Assembly (NCBI RefSeq): GCF_900110135.1
Contig: NZ_FOCO01000023.1
Span: 1-48,522 of the forward strand
Length of the DNA stretch: 48,522 nucleotides
Source: Pseudorhodobacter antarcticus
Lineage (GTDB): Bacteria; Pseudomonadota; Alphaproteobacteria; Rhodobacterales; Rhodobacteraceae
Direction of reading: 5' to 3'
Numbering within the stretch: position 1 is the stretch's first letter; every line of letters begins with the position of its first letter. The notes beneath the pieces are model-generated. The model was given only the letters and a program-made list of their open reading frames with translations, searched no databases and had not been told where the DNA came from. Both the position numbers and the translations under genes were made by a program. Shown here one piece after another: positions 25,091 through 33,663 of this stretch.

Positions 25091-26896
25091 ATGCAGCGCA
25101 TAACACACACGTTCAGACCCGCAACAGAAAGCAACAGTGTGCGCCGTTATTTCCCGATCCTAGACTGGTCCAAATCCTATTCCCGTGACACGGCAACCAG
25201 TGATCTGGTTGCAGCGCTGATTGTCACGATCATGCTCATCCCGCAATCGCTGGCTTATGCGTTGCTTGCGGGGTTGCCGGCAGAGGTTGGGCTCTACGCC
25301 TCTATCCTGCCTCTGGTGATCTATGCGGTCTTTGGCACCTCGCGGACGCTGGCGGTGGGTCCTGTGGCCGTGGCATCCTTGATGACGGCGGCTGCGGTGG
25401 GCAAACTGGCCGCGATGGGCACGCCAGAATATTATGGCGCTGCAATCGCGCTGGCATTTTTGTCCGGTGTCATGCTGCTGGGTATGGGCCTGTTGCGGCT
25501 GGGGTTTGTCGCCAATTTCCTAAGCCACCCGGTGATTTCGGGATTTGTGACGGCGTCGGGTTTGATCATTGCAGCGGGGCAAATTCCACATCTGCTTGGC
25601 ATCAAAGCATCGGGTAAAAACCTGTTAGACCTTCTGGGTCAGATTTCCGAAAATATAAGTAATATCAATGCCTTTACTGTTCTGATTGGGGCAAGCGCGA
25701 TAGGCTTTTTGTTCTGGTCGCGCAAGTATCTGAAGGATTGGCTGTTGGCGCGACACTTCGACCCGCGCTTGGCCAATGTTCTAACGCGTGCAGCCCCGGT
25801 TGCGGCGGTGATCGTCACCACGCTGGTCACGGCGGCGTTTGGTTTGAACAGCCACGGTGTGGCGATTGTGGGCGATGTGCCGCGGGGGCTGCCTGTGCCC
25901 ACCCTGCCCCCGCTGGACCTTGCCCTGTGGTCACAAATCGCGGTGCCAGCGCTGTTGATCGCGGTTGTCGGCTATGTGGAAACAATTTCGGTGGCTCAAA
26001 CCTTGGCCGCCAAACGCCGCCAACGCATTGATCCCGATCAAGAATTGGTGGCCTTGGGCGCATGTAACATCGGGTCGGCGCTGTCGGGTGGCTTTCCAGT
26101 GACGGGCGGGTTTTCGCGCTCGGTCGTGAATTTTGATGCAGGCGCGCAAACGCCAGCGGCGGGTGCGTTCACTGCGGTTGGCATGGCGCTGGCCACCGTG
26201 TTCCTGACGCCGCTGTTGTTTTTCCTGCCAAAGGCAACCTTGGCCGCCACGATCATTTTGGCTGTGCTGACGCTGGTGGATTTTGGTGCCATTCGCCGCA
26301 CGCTGGCCTATAGCCGCACGGATGGAACCGCGATGATTGCGACCATTTTGGTGACATTGGCGTTCGGTGTGGAATCCGGTATTTTGGCAGGCGTCGCGCT
26401 GTCGCTGTTTTTGCATCTGTACCGCACCTCGCGCCCGCATGTGGCCATTGTAGGCCAAGTGCCAGGGACGGAGCATTTTCGCAACATTGATCGCCACGCC
26501 GTGATCACCGCCGCAGATGTGCTGACAGTGCGCGTAGACGAAAGCCTGTATTTCCCCAACGCTCGGTTTTTAGAGGATTTTATCCAAACCCGTGTCGCCG
26601 CAAACCCCGATATCCGCCACTTGGTCCTGATGTTTCCTGCGGTGAACGAAGTCGACAGTTCCGCGCTGGAAAGCCTAGAGGCGATTAACGAAATGCTGCA
26701 CGCTTCCGGCGTCACGCTGCACCTGTCCGAGGTGAAAGGCCCGGTGATGGACCGTCTGCGCCGCAGTCCGTTTATCACCGATCTGACCGGGGAAGTTTTT
26801 CTAACACAATATGACGCGATGGTCTTTTTGGCACCCGAATTGACGGCGAAAACCTTGGCCGCCTGCCGCCGCGACACGGTGCGCAGCAGCGCATAA
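25091..26896 (+). CDS. SulP-family inorganic anion transporter
   Basis: A 601-residue membrane protein: cytoplasmic start, then about 12-14 membrane segments (residues 40-430) with IMLIPQSLAYALLAGLPAE, VGLYASILPLVIYAVFG and NIGSALSGGFPVTGGFSRS, then a STAS domain (about 455-565) with VRVDESLYFPNARFLEDFI and EVDSSALESLEAI. SulP proteins move sulfate, bicarbonate or dicarboxylates. No carbonic anhydrase or sulfur genes lie nearby, so substrate is open. No good Shine-Dalgarno precedes ATG 25091; GTG at 25139 (VRRYFPILDW) is an alternative start that fits family N-termini well. Confidence 0.9.
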   Translation: MQRITHTFRPATESNSVRRYFPILDWSKSYSRDTATSDLVAALIVTIMLIPQSLAYALLAGLPAEVGLYASILPLVIYAVFGTSRTLAVGPVAVASLMTAAAVGKLAAMGTPEYYGAAIALAFLSGVMLLGMGLLRLGFVANFLSHPVISGFVTASGLIIAAGQIPHLLGIKASGKNLLDLLGQISENISNINAFTVLIGASAIGFLFWSRKYLKDWLLARHFDPRLANVLTRAAPVAAVIVTTLVTAAFGLNSHGVAIVGDVPRGLPVPTLPPLDLALWSQIAVPALLIAVVGYVETISVAQTLAAKRRQRIDPDQELVALGACNIGSALSGGFPVTGGFSRSVVNFDAGAQTPAAGAFTAVGMALATVFLTPLLFFLPKATLAATIILAVLTLVDFGAIRRTLAYSRTDGTAMIATILVTLAFGVESGILAGVALSLFLHLYRTSRPHVAIVGQVPGTEHFRNIDRHAVITAADVLTVRVDESLYFPNARFLEDFIQTRVAANPDIRHLVLMFPAVNEVDSSALESLEAINEMLHASGVTLHLSEVKGPVMDRLRRSPFITDLTGEVFLTQYDAMVFLAPELTAKTLAACRRDTVRSSA

Positions 26897-26897
26897 A

Positions 26898-26929
26898 AAA
26901 GCGGCCCGGAAAGGTTCCCGGGCCGCTTT
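26898..26929. terminator. Bidirectional intrinsic terminator between sulP-type gene and tsf
   Basis: AAAGCGGCCCGG pairs with CCGGGCCGCTTT around a short loop, with A-rich sequence before and T-rich after. It lies between convergent genes and can stop transcription from both sides. Confidence 0.85.
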
Positions 26930-26946
26930 CATTTCAACAAAGACAA

Positions 26947-27843
26947 TCAGCTAGCCAAAGTTTTTGCAACTTCAGCAGCGAAATCTTCTTTTTCCTTTTC
27001 AATGCCTTCGCCGACAGCAATCCGCACGAATGCGGTCACGACAACGCCTGCATCTTTGGCAGCCTGTTCCACGGTGATGTCAGGGTTCATCACGAACTTC
27101 TGGCCCATCAGGGTATTTTCTTCCAAAAACTTCTTCATCCGGCCTGGGATGATGTTGTTTTCAATCACCGAATCCGGCTTTGGCTTGGCGGAGGATGCGT
27201 TTTCTTCCAGCGCCTTTTGGGTCTGGACGCTGCGCTCACGCTCAACCACTACCGGGTCGAGGTCTGCTTCGGCCAGTGCCAGTGGGTTGGTCGCCGCGAT
27301 ATGCATCGCGATCTGCTTGGCAATCCCGTTGTCGGTACCTTTAACAGCCACCAAAACGCCAATTTTTCCCATGCCATCGGCAGCGGCGTTGTGCACGTAG
27401 GCCGCAACGCTGTCGCCCTCAACCAACGCCATGCGGCGCAGCGAGATTTTTTCGCCGATCACTGCCGTGGCACCGGTGATGGTTTCATCAACCGTTTTGC
27501 CGTTCACATGCGCCAATGCCAGCTCTTCAACCGACGACACCGCCAAAGCGGCTTGCGTCACACCCGACACCAGCTTTTGGAAATCTGCGTTCTTGGCAAC
27601 GAAATCGGTTTCGGAGTTCACTTCGACAGCAACACCTTTGCCACCCGAAACAGCCACGCCCACAAGGCCCTCAGCCGCAATACGGTCAGCTTTCTTGGCC
27701 GCTTTCGCAAGGCCCTTGGTGCGCAACCAGTCGATCGCGGCTTCCATATCGCCGTCAACTTCGACCAGCGCTTTTTTCGCGTCCATCATGCCGGCACCCG
27801 ACATTTCGCGCAGTTCTTTCACCATTTGTGCGGTGATTGCCAT
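26947..27843 (-). CDS. tsf: Elongation factor Ts
   Basis: A 298-residue nucleotide-exchange factor for EF-Tu. The N-terminal UBA-like domain ([20 protein letters not shown]), the [10 protein letters not shown] motif that contacts EF-Tu, and GKIGVLVAV are present. ATG at 27843 is chosen because GAGGAGAG lies at proper spacing; the frame is open further upstream into the intergenic hairpin. It follows rpsB on the same strand, the standard arrangement. Confidence 0.95.
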   Translation of the reverse strand: MAITAQMVKELREMSGAGMMDAKKALVEVDGDMEAAIDWLRTKGLAKAAKKADRIAAEGLVGVAVSGGKGVAVEVNSETDFVAKNADFQKLVSGVTQAALAVSSVEELALAHVNGKTVDETITGATAVIGEKISLRRMALVEGDSVAAYVHNAAADGMGKIGVLVAVKGTDNGIAKQIAMHIAATNPLALAEADLDPVVVERERSVQTQKALEENASSAKPKPDSVIENNIIPGRMKKFLEENTLMGQKFVMNPDITVEQAAKDAGVVVTAFVRIAVGEGIEKEKEDFAAEVAKTLAS

Positions 27844-27869
27844 CTTGGCTCTCCTCATATCATGCGAAA

Positions 27870-27896
27870 ATCCGGCAGGGCTTGCCCCCACCGGAT
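27870..27896 (-). terminator. Hairpin/attenuator between rpsB and tsf
   Basis: On the minus strand ATCCGG and CCGGAT flank further pairs (TGGGG with CCCTG) to give about 11 base pairs with a GCAAG loop, followed by TTTTCGC. The weak U-run suggests partial termination, so tsf would be expressed lower than or separately from rpsB. It sits inside the 72-bp rpsB-tsf gap, just before the tsf ribosome-binding site. Confidence 0.5.
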
Positions 27897-27915
27897 AAAT
27901 TTACGTCACCGCGTC

Positions 27916-28680
27916 TCAGGCTTCGGCTACTGCAACAACTTCTTCAATCGGGGCATCTTCCAACGCGCCCAAATCGATACCAGCAGCGCCCATTTGCGCG
28001 GACATACCGTCCAGCGCTGCGCGCGAAATCAAGTCGCAATACAGCGCAATCGCGCGTGCCGCGTCATCATTGCCGGGGATCACATAATCCACGCCCTTGG
28101 GCGAGCAGTTGGTGTCCACAATCGCAACAACCGGGATGCCCAATTTCTTGGCTTCCAAAATGGCGAGGTCTTCTTTGCCCACATCGATGATAAAGATCAG
28201 GTCTGGGGTGCCGCCCATTTCGCGGATACCGCCCAAGGATGCTTGCAGTTTGCCCTGCTCGCGTTCCATGTTCAGACGCTCTTTTTTCGTCAAGCCCTCT
28301 GCGCCATTGGCCAACAGCTCATCAAATTGCTTCAAACGCTGGATCGACTGGGAAACGGTTTTCCAGTTGGTCAACGTGCCACCCAACCAACGGTGATTCA
28401 TGTAAAACTGCGCGGATTTTTCAGCAGCCTCTGCCACGGCCTTTTGGGCTTGGCGCTTGGTGCCCACGAACAAAATGCGGCCGCCCTTGGCAACCGTGTC
28501 GCGCACAACTTTCAACGCCTGGTCCAGCATTGGAACCGTCTGCGTCAAGTCGAGAATGTGAATGCCGTTGCGGTCGCCATAGATGTATTCACCCATCTTT
28601 GGGTTCCAACGCGCGGTCTGGTGACCGTAGTGTACGCCAGCTTCCAACAACTGACGCATGGTGAACTCAGGAAGAGCCAT
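27916..28680 (-). CDS. rpsB: 30S ribosomal protein S2
   Basis: A 254-residue S2 protein starting [20 protein letters not shown], with [30 protein letters not shown] and [16 protein letters not shown], all conserved S2 phrases. It is needed for binding of S1 and initiation complexes on the 30S subunit. AAGGAT precedes the ATG. The C-terminus has an acidic tail, usual for alphaproteobacteria. First gene of the rpsB-tsf unit. Confidence 0.97.
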   Translation of the reverse strand: MALPEFTMRQLLEAGVHYGHQTARWNPKMGEYIYGDRNGIHILDLTQTVPMLDQALKVVRDTVAKGGRILFVGTKRQAQKAVAEAAEKSAQFYMNHRWLGGTLTNWKTVSQSIQRLKQFDELLANGAEGLTKKERLNMEREQGKLQASLGGIREMGGTPDLIFIIDVGKEDLAILEAKKLGIPVVAIVDTNCSPKGVDYVIPGNDDAARAIALYCDLISRAALDGMSAQMGAAGIDLGALEDAPIEEVVAVAEA

Positions 28681-28723
28681 GCCTTATCCTTTTCCGGTTT
28701 GATCCTCGGCAGGGCCGTCTTTA

Positions 28724-28735
28724 GAACATATGTTC
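28724..28735. promoter_or_regulatory. Perfect 12-bp palindrome GAACATATGTTC upstream of rpsB
   Basis: A perfect dyad 44 bp upstream of the rpsB start, in the leader or promoter zone. It resembles the Gram-positive LexA box (GAAC-N4-GTTC); alphaproteobacterial LexA normally prefers direct GTTC-N7-GTTC, so SOS control is unlikely. The role is unknown. Confidence 0.35.
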
Positions 28736-28866
28736 CAACCGGCGGACAGTACAGGATTTCTCCCCGCACAGCCCAAGCCCCACCTGTGAAGTGCGCAGGC
28801 CTTACCCCGGCCCAAACCCGATTGCAAGCCCCTGCCCCCAGCTTTGCACCCAGACCAGCATTTTTT

Positions 28867-28919
28867 AGGTATTTAAGACCAAGATGAATGGGGAGTATTC
28901 GTCTTGGCCTCAAATACCT
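28867..28919. repeat. Long hairpin with 22-nt arms between rpsB and psuK
   Basis: Bases 28867-28888 (starting AGGTATTT, ending AAGATGAA) pair with 28898-28919 (ending CAAATACCT) around a nine-base loop TGGGGAGTA. The arms match at 19 of 22 positions and the three differences are G-T type wobble pairs. That pattern preserves an RNA or DNA hairpin. It lies in the 301-bp divergent gap between rpsB and psuK, otherwise empty apart from the palindrome at 28724. It could be a mobile extragenic palindrome or a terminator-like element. Confidence 0.65.
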
Positions 28920-28981
28920 GCGCCGCAGGCTCGGGCGGTTCGGACTTGCGCAGGCAAGCGGTTTGGGCGACATACGATGCC

Positions 28982-29875
28982 ATGAAAACATCAGAAATCC
29001 TTTGCATCGGTTCCGTTCTTTGGGATGTGATTGGCCGCGCACCCAATGCGATGCGGCTTGGGGCGGATGTTCCGGGGCGTATCACGCGGTTGCCCGGGGG
29101 CGTTGCGCTGAACATTGCGATGACGTTGCGCCGGTTTGGGCTGGTGCCTGCACTGCTTTCTGCGGTGGGGGTGGATGCCGAAGGCGAGGAATTGGTGGCG
29201 CGCTGCGACCAAATGGGATTGATCACACAACACATCTATCGGTCAGACGATTTGCCGACCGACGTTTATATGGCGATTGAAGGGGCAAACGGCCTTATCG
29301 CAGCGATTGCCGACGCCCATTCGCTGGAGGCAGCAGGCGATAAGGTGCTGCGTGCGCTTTCGGATGGGCGGTTGGGCAGCATAGACGCACCATACAGCGG
29401 CATCATCGCCTTGGACGGCAATCTAACCGAAAGCTTGCTGTCACAAATCGCCATATCGCCATTGTTTGCCGCCGCCGATTTGCGCGTGGCCCCTGCCAGT
29501 CCCGGCAAGGCGGAACGGCTGTTGCCCCTGCTCACCCATCCCCGCGCCACGCTGTATGTGAACCTTGAGGAAGCGGTTATTTTGACCAAAGAGCCTTACC
29601 CAGATGCCGCAAGCGCCGCTGCGGGGTTGATCGCCCGTGGCGCTGCGCGTGTGTTGGTCACTGATGGCGGCAACTCTTGCGCCGAAGGGATGGCATGCGC
29701 GGGCGTGATCACCGCCACCCCGCCACAAGTGTTGGTGACCCGCGTGACGGGCGCAGGCGACACCTTCATGGCCGCCCATATTGTCGCGACCCGCAAAGCG
29801 GTTTCCCGCCAAGAGGCGCTGAACCGCGCCATCACCGCCGCCGCCGATTACGTTTCCGGAGATATTGGAACATGA
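28982..29875 (+). CDS. psuK: Pseudouridine kinase, PfkB family
   Basis: A 297-residue ribokinase-type protein. The N-terminal PfkB region is ILCIGSVLWDVIGRAP and LPGGVALNIAMTLRRFG, and the C-terminal signature with the catalytic Asp is TRVTGAGDTFMAA. PsuK phosphorylates pseudouridine to pseudouridine 5'-phosphate. The specific assignment rests on the directly coupled psuG gene, whose ATG overlaps the psuK stop. ATG at 28982 is preferred; the frame runs further upstream through the hairpin without a signal. Confidence 0.88.
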   Translation: MKTSEILCIGSVLWDVIGRAPNAMRLGADVPGRITRLPGGVALNIAMTLRRFGLVPALLSAVGVDAEGEELVARCDQMGLITQHIYRSDDLPTDVYMAIEGANGLIAAIADAHSLEAAGDKVLRALSDGRLGSIDAPYSGIIALDGNLTESLLSQIAISPLFAAADLRVAPASPGKAERLLPLLTHPRATLYVNLEEAVILTKEPYPDAASAAAGLIARGAARVLVTDGGNSCAEGMACAGVITATPPQVLVTRVTGAGDTFMAAHIVATRKAVSRQEALNRAITAAADYVSGDIGT

Positions 29876-30819
29876 TAAACCCTTCCCTTTCACTGCGCGC
29901 CCCCCTTTCGATTTTGCCCGAAGTGGCCGATGCTTTGGCCACTGGCCGCGCTGTTGTGGCGCTGGAAAGCACCATCATCACCCACGGCATGCCCTATCCG
30001 CAAAACATGGATATGGCGCAGCAGGTGGAACAAGACATCCGTGATGCAGGCGCCGTGCCAGCCACGATCGCGGTGATGGGCGGGCAGATCCACATCGGGC
30101 TTTCGCAGGCAGCGCTTGCAGCATTGGCGCAAACCCCACATGCACGCAAACTGTCGCGCGCCGATATGGCGGCCTGTTTGGTCAGCGGTGATACTGGGGC
30201 CACAACAGTGGCGGCCACGATGATCGCAGCCCAGCTTGCGGGAATTGATGTGTTTGCGACAGGCGGCATCGGCGGTGTGCATCGCGGGGCGGAAACCAGT
30301 TTTGACATCTCGGCCGATCTGACCGAACTCGCACGCACCGCCGTAACCGTAGTTTGTGCCGGGGCCAAGGCGATCCTCGATATTCCCAAAACGCTTGAAG
30401 TGTTAGAGACGTATGGCGTGACCGTCATCGCCTATGGCCAATCCGAATTTCCGGGATTTTGGGCGCGCAATTCTGGCCTGCCGGCACCATTACGCTTTGA
30501 TACGGCGGCAGATATCGCGCAGGCGCATTTGATGCGCGCCCGCCTTGGATTGGCGGGTGGCCAGTTGGTGGCAAACCCCATCCCATTGCAGGATGAAATC
30601 CCCCTGCCCCAGATCACCCCGATGATCGAACAAGCCTTGGCCGAGGCTGCGGCGCAAAATATGGCCGCCAAATCCGTGACACCCTTTTTGCTGGATCGGA
30701 TATTCGCGCTGACTGCGGGGCGTTCGTTGACCGCAAACATCGCCCTTGTGCGCAACAACGCGCGCCTTGGGGCCGAAATTGCCCAAGAAATTGCTACCGC
30801 GCGGGCATTGACCCGGTAA
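29872..30819 (+). CDS. psuG: Pseudouridine-5'-phosphate glycosidase
   Basis: A 315-residue enzyme splitting pseudouridine 5'-phosphate into uracil and ribose 5-phosphate. Family phrases are VVALESTIITHGMPYPQN, AVMGGQIHIGL, TVAATMIAAQLAGIDVFATG and GGVHRGAETSFDISADLTEL, and TVVCAGAKAILDIPKTLEVL, which carries the catalytic Lys region. The ATG overlaps the psuK stop (ATGA). Together they catabolise pseudouridine released by RNA turnover. Confidence 0.95.
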   Translation: MINPSLSLRAPLSILPEVADALATGRAVVALESTIITHGMPYPQNMDMAQQVEQDIRDAGAVPATIAVMGGQIHIGLSQAALAALAQTPHARKLSRADMAACLVSGDTGATTVAATMIAAQLAGIDVFATGGIGGVHRGAETSFDISADLTELARTAVTVVCAGAKAILDIPKTLEVLETYGVTVIAYGQSEFPGFWARNSGLPAPLRFDTAADIAQAHLMRARLGLAGGQLVANPIPLQDEIPLPQITPMIEQALAEAAAQNMAAKSVTPFLLDRIFALTAGRSLTANIALVRNNARLGAEIAQEIATARALTR

Positions 30820-30885
30820 CAAGGCCATTTGCCATTGCAGTTGTTCCGCGCGGCCCATAAATTAGCCGCGTAAAAAGGGTGCTAT

Positions 30886-31683
30886 ATGACCAACCAACCA
30901 ATCATTCCGCCCAAAAAGCGTGGCCTGATCGTGGGCCTGCGCGCCAGCTTTTTGACCGGGCTTGTGGTGGTATTGCCTATTGGGTTGACGCTGTACCTGA
31001 TTTGGACAGTCACGGGTTGGATTGACGGGTTTGTGCTGCCCTTCATCCCCGAACGGTTCCAGCCGTCGGAATGGTTTGGCTATTGGTTCTGCCCACCCCA
31101 TTCCGGCCCTGCCACGGGCCTGTCGCAGTTTTGGATGTCAGACCCCGCATCGCCACCGTTTTTCTGCAAGGAAAACGGCATCAACCTGCGTGGCACTGGC
31201 GTTATCATCTTTTTGCTGTTCACCATCTTCATGGGGTGGATCGCGCGCGGTTTGATCGGACGGTCGTTTTTGAACTGGGCCGAACGGCTGGTTGACCGCA
31301 CGCCCGTGGTGCGCAGCATTTACAGCGGCATCAAGCAAATCGCCGAAACTGTGTTCGCCCAAACCGATCAAAATTTCGAAAAGGCTTGCTTGGTCGAATA
31401 CCCGAAGGAGGGGATTTGGGCCATCGGCTTCATCTCCACCGCAGCCAAGGGTGAGATTAAAGCGCGGTTCCCAGAACATGATGAAATGCTGTCGGTGTTT
31501 TTGCCGACCACGCCCAATCCGACCTCGGGGTTTTTGCTGTTCGTGCCGTCAACCGATGTGCGGATGCTGGATATGAAGATTGAAGATGCCGCCAAGTTGA
31601 TCATTTCCGCCGGGCTGGTCTATCCAAATGGCAAGGACAAAGACGGCGTGGCGATTACGCAGCCCCCTGCATCAGTCAAGTAA
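30886..31683 (+). CDS. DUF502-family membrane protein
   Basis: A 265-residue protein with two membrane segments (about 20-45 and 103-122) and the DUF502 core RGLIGRSFLNWAERLVDRTP, VVRSIYSGIKQIAETVF and a C-terminal FLPTTPNPTSGFLLFVP. The function of DUF502 proteins is not established; they are inner-membrane proteins widespread in proteobacteria. The 3' end overlaps the convergent patatin gene by 12 bp. Start ATG is preceded by GGGTGC only, a weak ribosome site. Confidence 0.85.
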   Translation: MTNQPIIPPKKRGLIVGLRASFLTGLVVVLPIGLTLYLIWTVTGWIDGFVLPFIPERFQPSEWFGYWFCPPHSGPATGLSQFWMSDPASPPFFCKENGINLRGTGVIIFLLFTIFMGWIARGLIGRSFLNWAERLVDRTPVVRSIYSGIKQIAETVFAQTDQNFEKACLVEYPKEGIWAIGFISTAAKGEIKARFPEHDEMLSVFLPTTPNPTSGFLLFVPSTDVRMLDMKIEDAAKLIISAGLVYPNGKDKDGVAITQPPASVK

Positions 31684-32721
31684 CGCCATCGGGTCCACCG
31701 TGCCGTGTTTGCCCAAAGCCGCGCCATGCGTGACCAAAAACAAATCCGTTGCCGCGCGCCCCGCGGCCTTTAGCTGCGCCAACAGCGCGGGCGTCGGCAA
31801 CAGTTTGCTGCTGGCCGACAAGCCGTTCATCAACGGATCATCCGCGATCAAATGCAGCGCCACATCCTTCATGCTGCCCTTTTCCAACTGCCCGGATGCC
31901 AGCAACCGTTTGACAAAAGCAATCGCGCGCAAATCCCGCAACAAAGGTGCGTTAAAGCTGATCTCATTAATCCGGTTTTGAATTTCCAACGGGCTTTGCG
32001 GAATGGCCCCGCGCAGCAATGGGTTGATTGCAACAATGATAAGATCGTCTGGCAAACCCTTTTCATACAACGGAAACAGCGCTGGGTTGCCAGAATATCC
32101 ACCATCCCACCATGCCTCCATTTGCCCCGTCACAGGGTCGGGCGCCTCCACCGCTTGAAACGCGGTGGGCAAGCAGGCCGAGGCCATAAGCGCCTCTGGC
32201 GTGATGTTTTGCCCGGTAAACACCCCGATTTTACCCGACCGCACATTGGTTGCATTTACAAACAAACGCGGCCCCGCATCGGCGCAGACTTGGGAAAAAT
32301 CAAAACTCGCCACCACCGGGGCCAATGGGTTTTTCCACGCGGCCCCCATCGCATAGGGCGAAAACATCTGCGATGCGATCCCTTGCGGCGATGTTTTGAA
32401 CGTGTTTTCCCACGCATCCGTCATCGCGGCGGCAAAGGGCAAAACGGGCTGCATCCACGCGGACAGGCGCATGTCGCCCACCTGCCCCACCGTGGCCCAC
32501 AGCGCGTCCAATGCGGCCCGCGCCCCGTCACGCCCGCCCGTCACCATCCCCGATTTGAACGCCGCCCCGTTCAGCGCCCCTGCGGATGTGCCCGAAATCG
32601 CAGCAACCTCTACCCCGGTTTCATCCAACAAACGGTCCAGCACGCCCCAAGTGAACGCGCCATGCGCGCCGCCCCCTTGCAGGGCAAGATTGACACGAAC
32701 CACGCTCACAAGGCGGTCCAA
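31672..32721 (-). CDS. Patatin-like phospholipase
   Basis: A 349-residue serine lipid hydrolase. The oxyanion hole LALQGGGAHGAFTWGVLD, the nucleophile motif ISGTSAGALNG (GxSxG) and the catalytic Asp in WWDGGYSGNPAL are all present, so the Ser-Asp dyad is intact. The start is either ATG at 32721 or GTG at 32709; the latter gives a four-base GTGA overlap with the bdhA stop. It is therefore co-translated with bdhA, which suggests a role in storage-polymer or lipid turnover, but this is inference. Confidence 0.85.
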   Translation of the reverse strand: MDRLVSVVRVNLALQGGGAHGAFTWGVLDRLLDETGVEVAAISGTSAGALNGAAFKSGMVTGGRDGARAALDALWATVGQVGDMRLSAWMQPVLPFAAAMTDAWENTFKTSPQGIASQMFSPYAMGAAWKNPLAPVVASFDFSQVCADAGPRLFVNATNVRSGKIGVFTGQNITPEALMASACLPTAFQAVEAPDPVTGQMEAWWDGGYSGNPALFPLYEKGLPDDLIIVAINPLLRGAIPQSPLEIQNRINEISFNAPLLRDLRAIAFVKRLLASGQLEKGSMKDVALHLIADDPLMNGLSASSKLLPTPALLAQLKAAGRAATDLFLVTHGAALGKHGTVDPMALLD

Positions 32722-33479
32722 CCACCATCAACGGAAATCGTGGTGCCGGTGATCTGGTCTGCGGACGGCGAACACAGGAACACGACCGTGCCGCCAAGCT
32801 GTGTGGTCGTCGCAAACTGGCGGCTGGGCTGGCGGTCCAGCATCACCTCGCGGATGACCGTTTCGCGGTCCATACTGTGCTTTTTCATCTGATCGGGGAT
32901 CTGCGCCTCTACCAACGGCGTCAAAACATAGCCGGGACAGACCGCGTTGCAGGTGATACCCGCCCCCGCCGTTTCCAAAGCAGTCACCTTGGACAGCCCA
33001 ACCACGCCATGCTTTGCCGCCACATAGGCTGATTTATAGGGGCTGGCCGTCAACCCATGCGCGGAGGCGATATTGACCACGCGCCCCCAGCCTTTCGCCC
33101 GCATCATCGGCAAGGCGGCAGCCGTGGTGTGAAACGCCGACGACAAATTGATCGCAATAATCGCGTTCCACTTGTCGACCGCAAACTCTTCAATCGCGGC
33201 AACATGCTGAATACCCGCGTTGTTCACTAAGATGTCACAGGCCCCGGCCTGCGCGATCAACTTGCGGCACGCATCCCCAGCCGACATATCCGCCTGAACA
33301 TAGCGCACGGTGACGCCATGCTGCGCCGCAATGTCTGCGGCCAGCGCGTGATCTTCATCCCGGTTGGTGAACGAGTTGATGACAACATCCGCCCCCGCCC
33401 GCGCCAATTCATGCGCAATCCCAAGGCCGATGCCAGAGTTGGACCCAGTGATAACGGCGGTTTTTCCTGCAAGTGTCAT
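32706..33479 (-). CDS. bdhA: 3-Hydroxybutyrate dehydrogenase, SDR family
   Basis: A 257-residue short-chain dehydrogenase. NAD site TGSNSGIGLGIAHELARAG, NNAGIQHVAAIEEF, and catalytic Ser, Tyr and Lys in VVNIASAHGLTASPYKSAYV and the following AAKHG. The LTASPYKSAYVAAKHG phrase and the QFATTTQLGG end are typical of 3-hydroxybutyrate dehydrogenases, which oxidise 3-hydroxybutyrate from polyhydroxybutyrate to acetoacetate. A strong AAGGGGC precedes ATG. An intrinsic terminator 100 bp upstream (33581-33610) could act on its leader. Confidence 0.92.
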   Translation of the reverse strand: MTLAGKTAVITGSNSGIGLGIAHELARAGADVVINSFTNRDEDHALAADIAAQHGVTVRYVQADMSAGDACRKLIAQAGACDILVNNAGIQHVAAIEEFAVDKWNAIIAINLSSAFHTTAAALPMMRAKGWGRVVNIASAHGLTASPYKSAYVAAKHGVVGLSKVTALETAGAGITCNAVCPGYVLTPLVEAQIPDQMKKHSMDRETVIREVMLDRQPSRQFATTTQLGGTVVFLCSPSADQITGTTISVDGGWTAL

Positions 33480-33580
33480 GGCATGCCCCTTGATTGCTGC
33501 GCTTGCAGCATCCTGTCACGCGACCGGACGAAAGGGAACGCCCCACCCCACACAATTGCGTTTGCCCCGCCCACCGGGCC

Positions 33581-33610
33581 AAAAAAAAACGCCAGCACGA
33601 AGCTGGCGTT
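33581..33610 (-). terminator. Strong intrinsic terminator on the minus strand
   Basis: On the minus strand AACGCCAGC-TTCGT-GCTGGCGTT is a perfect nine-base-pair stem with a five-base loop, running into nine T residues. In the plus direction no T-run follows, so it acts on minus-strand transcription. No minus-strand protein gene lies upstream of it in the gap, which means it ends a non-coding RNA or sits in the leader of bdhA. Confidence 0.85.
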
Positions 33611-33658
33611 AAGTTATTGAGGCAGGTTTCATACAGGCAAGAAACCTATCGAGCAGTC
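33581..33658 (-). ncRNA. Predicted small RNA (about 78 nt) or attenuated bdhA leader
   Basis: The minus-strand interval from a predicted start near 33658 to the terminator U-run at 33581 has no reading frame. It contains a first hairpin AGGTTTC-N10-GAAACCT (33647-33624) with a ten-base loop, a single-stranded AT-rich linker and the terminator hairpin. A near-consensus promoter precedes it (33664-33692). Size, promoter and terminator all fit a trans-acting small RNA. The alternative is a regulatory leader: bdhA starts 101 bp beyond the terminator on the same strand. I do not recognise the sequence as a known family. Confidence 0.6.
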
Positions 33659-33663
33659 CTTAC

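Noticed and set aside
28724-28735. SOS box controlling rpsB
   Set aside because: Alphaproteobacterial LexA prefers GTTC-N7-GTTC; the motif only fits the Gram-positive form, so SOS control is not claimed.
27217-28887. Long 556-codon plus-strand frame
   Set aside because: It is antisense to tsf and rpsB, both certain; composition is that of a shadow frame.
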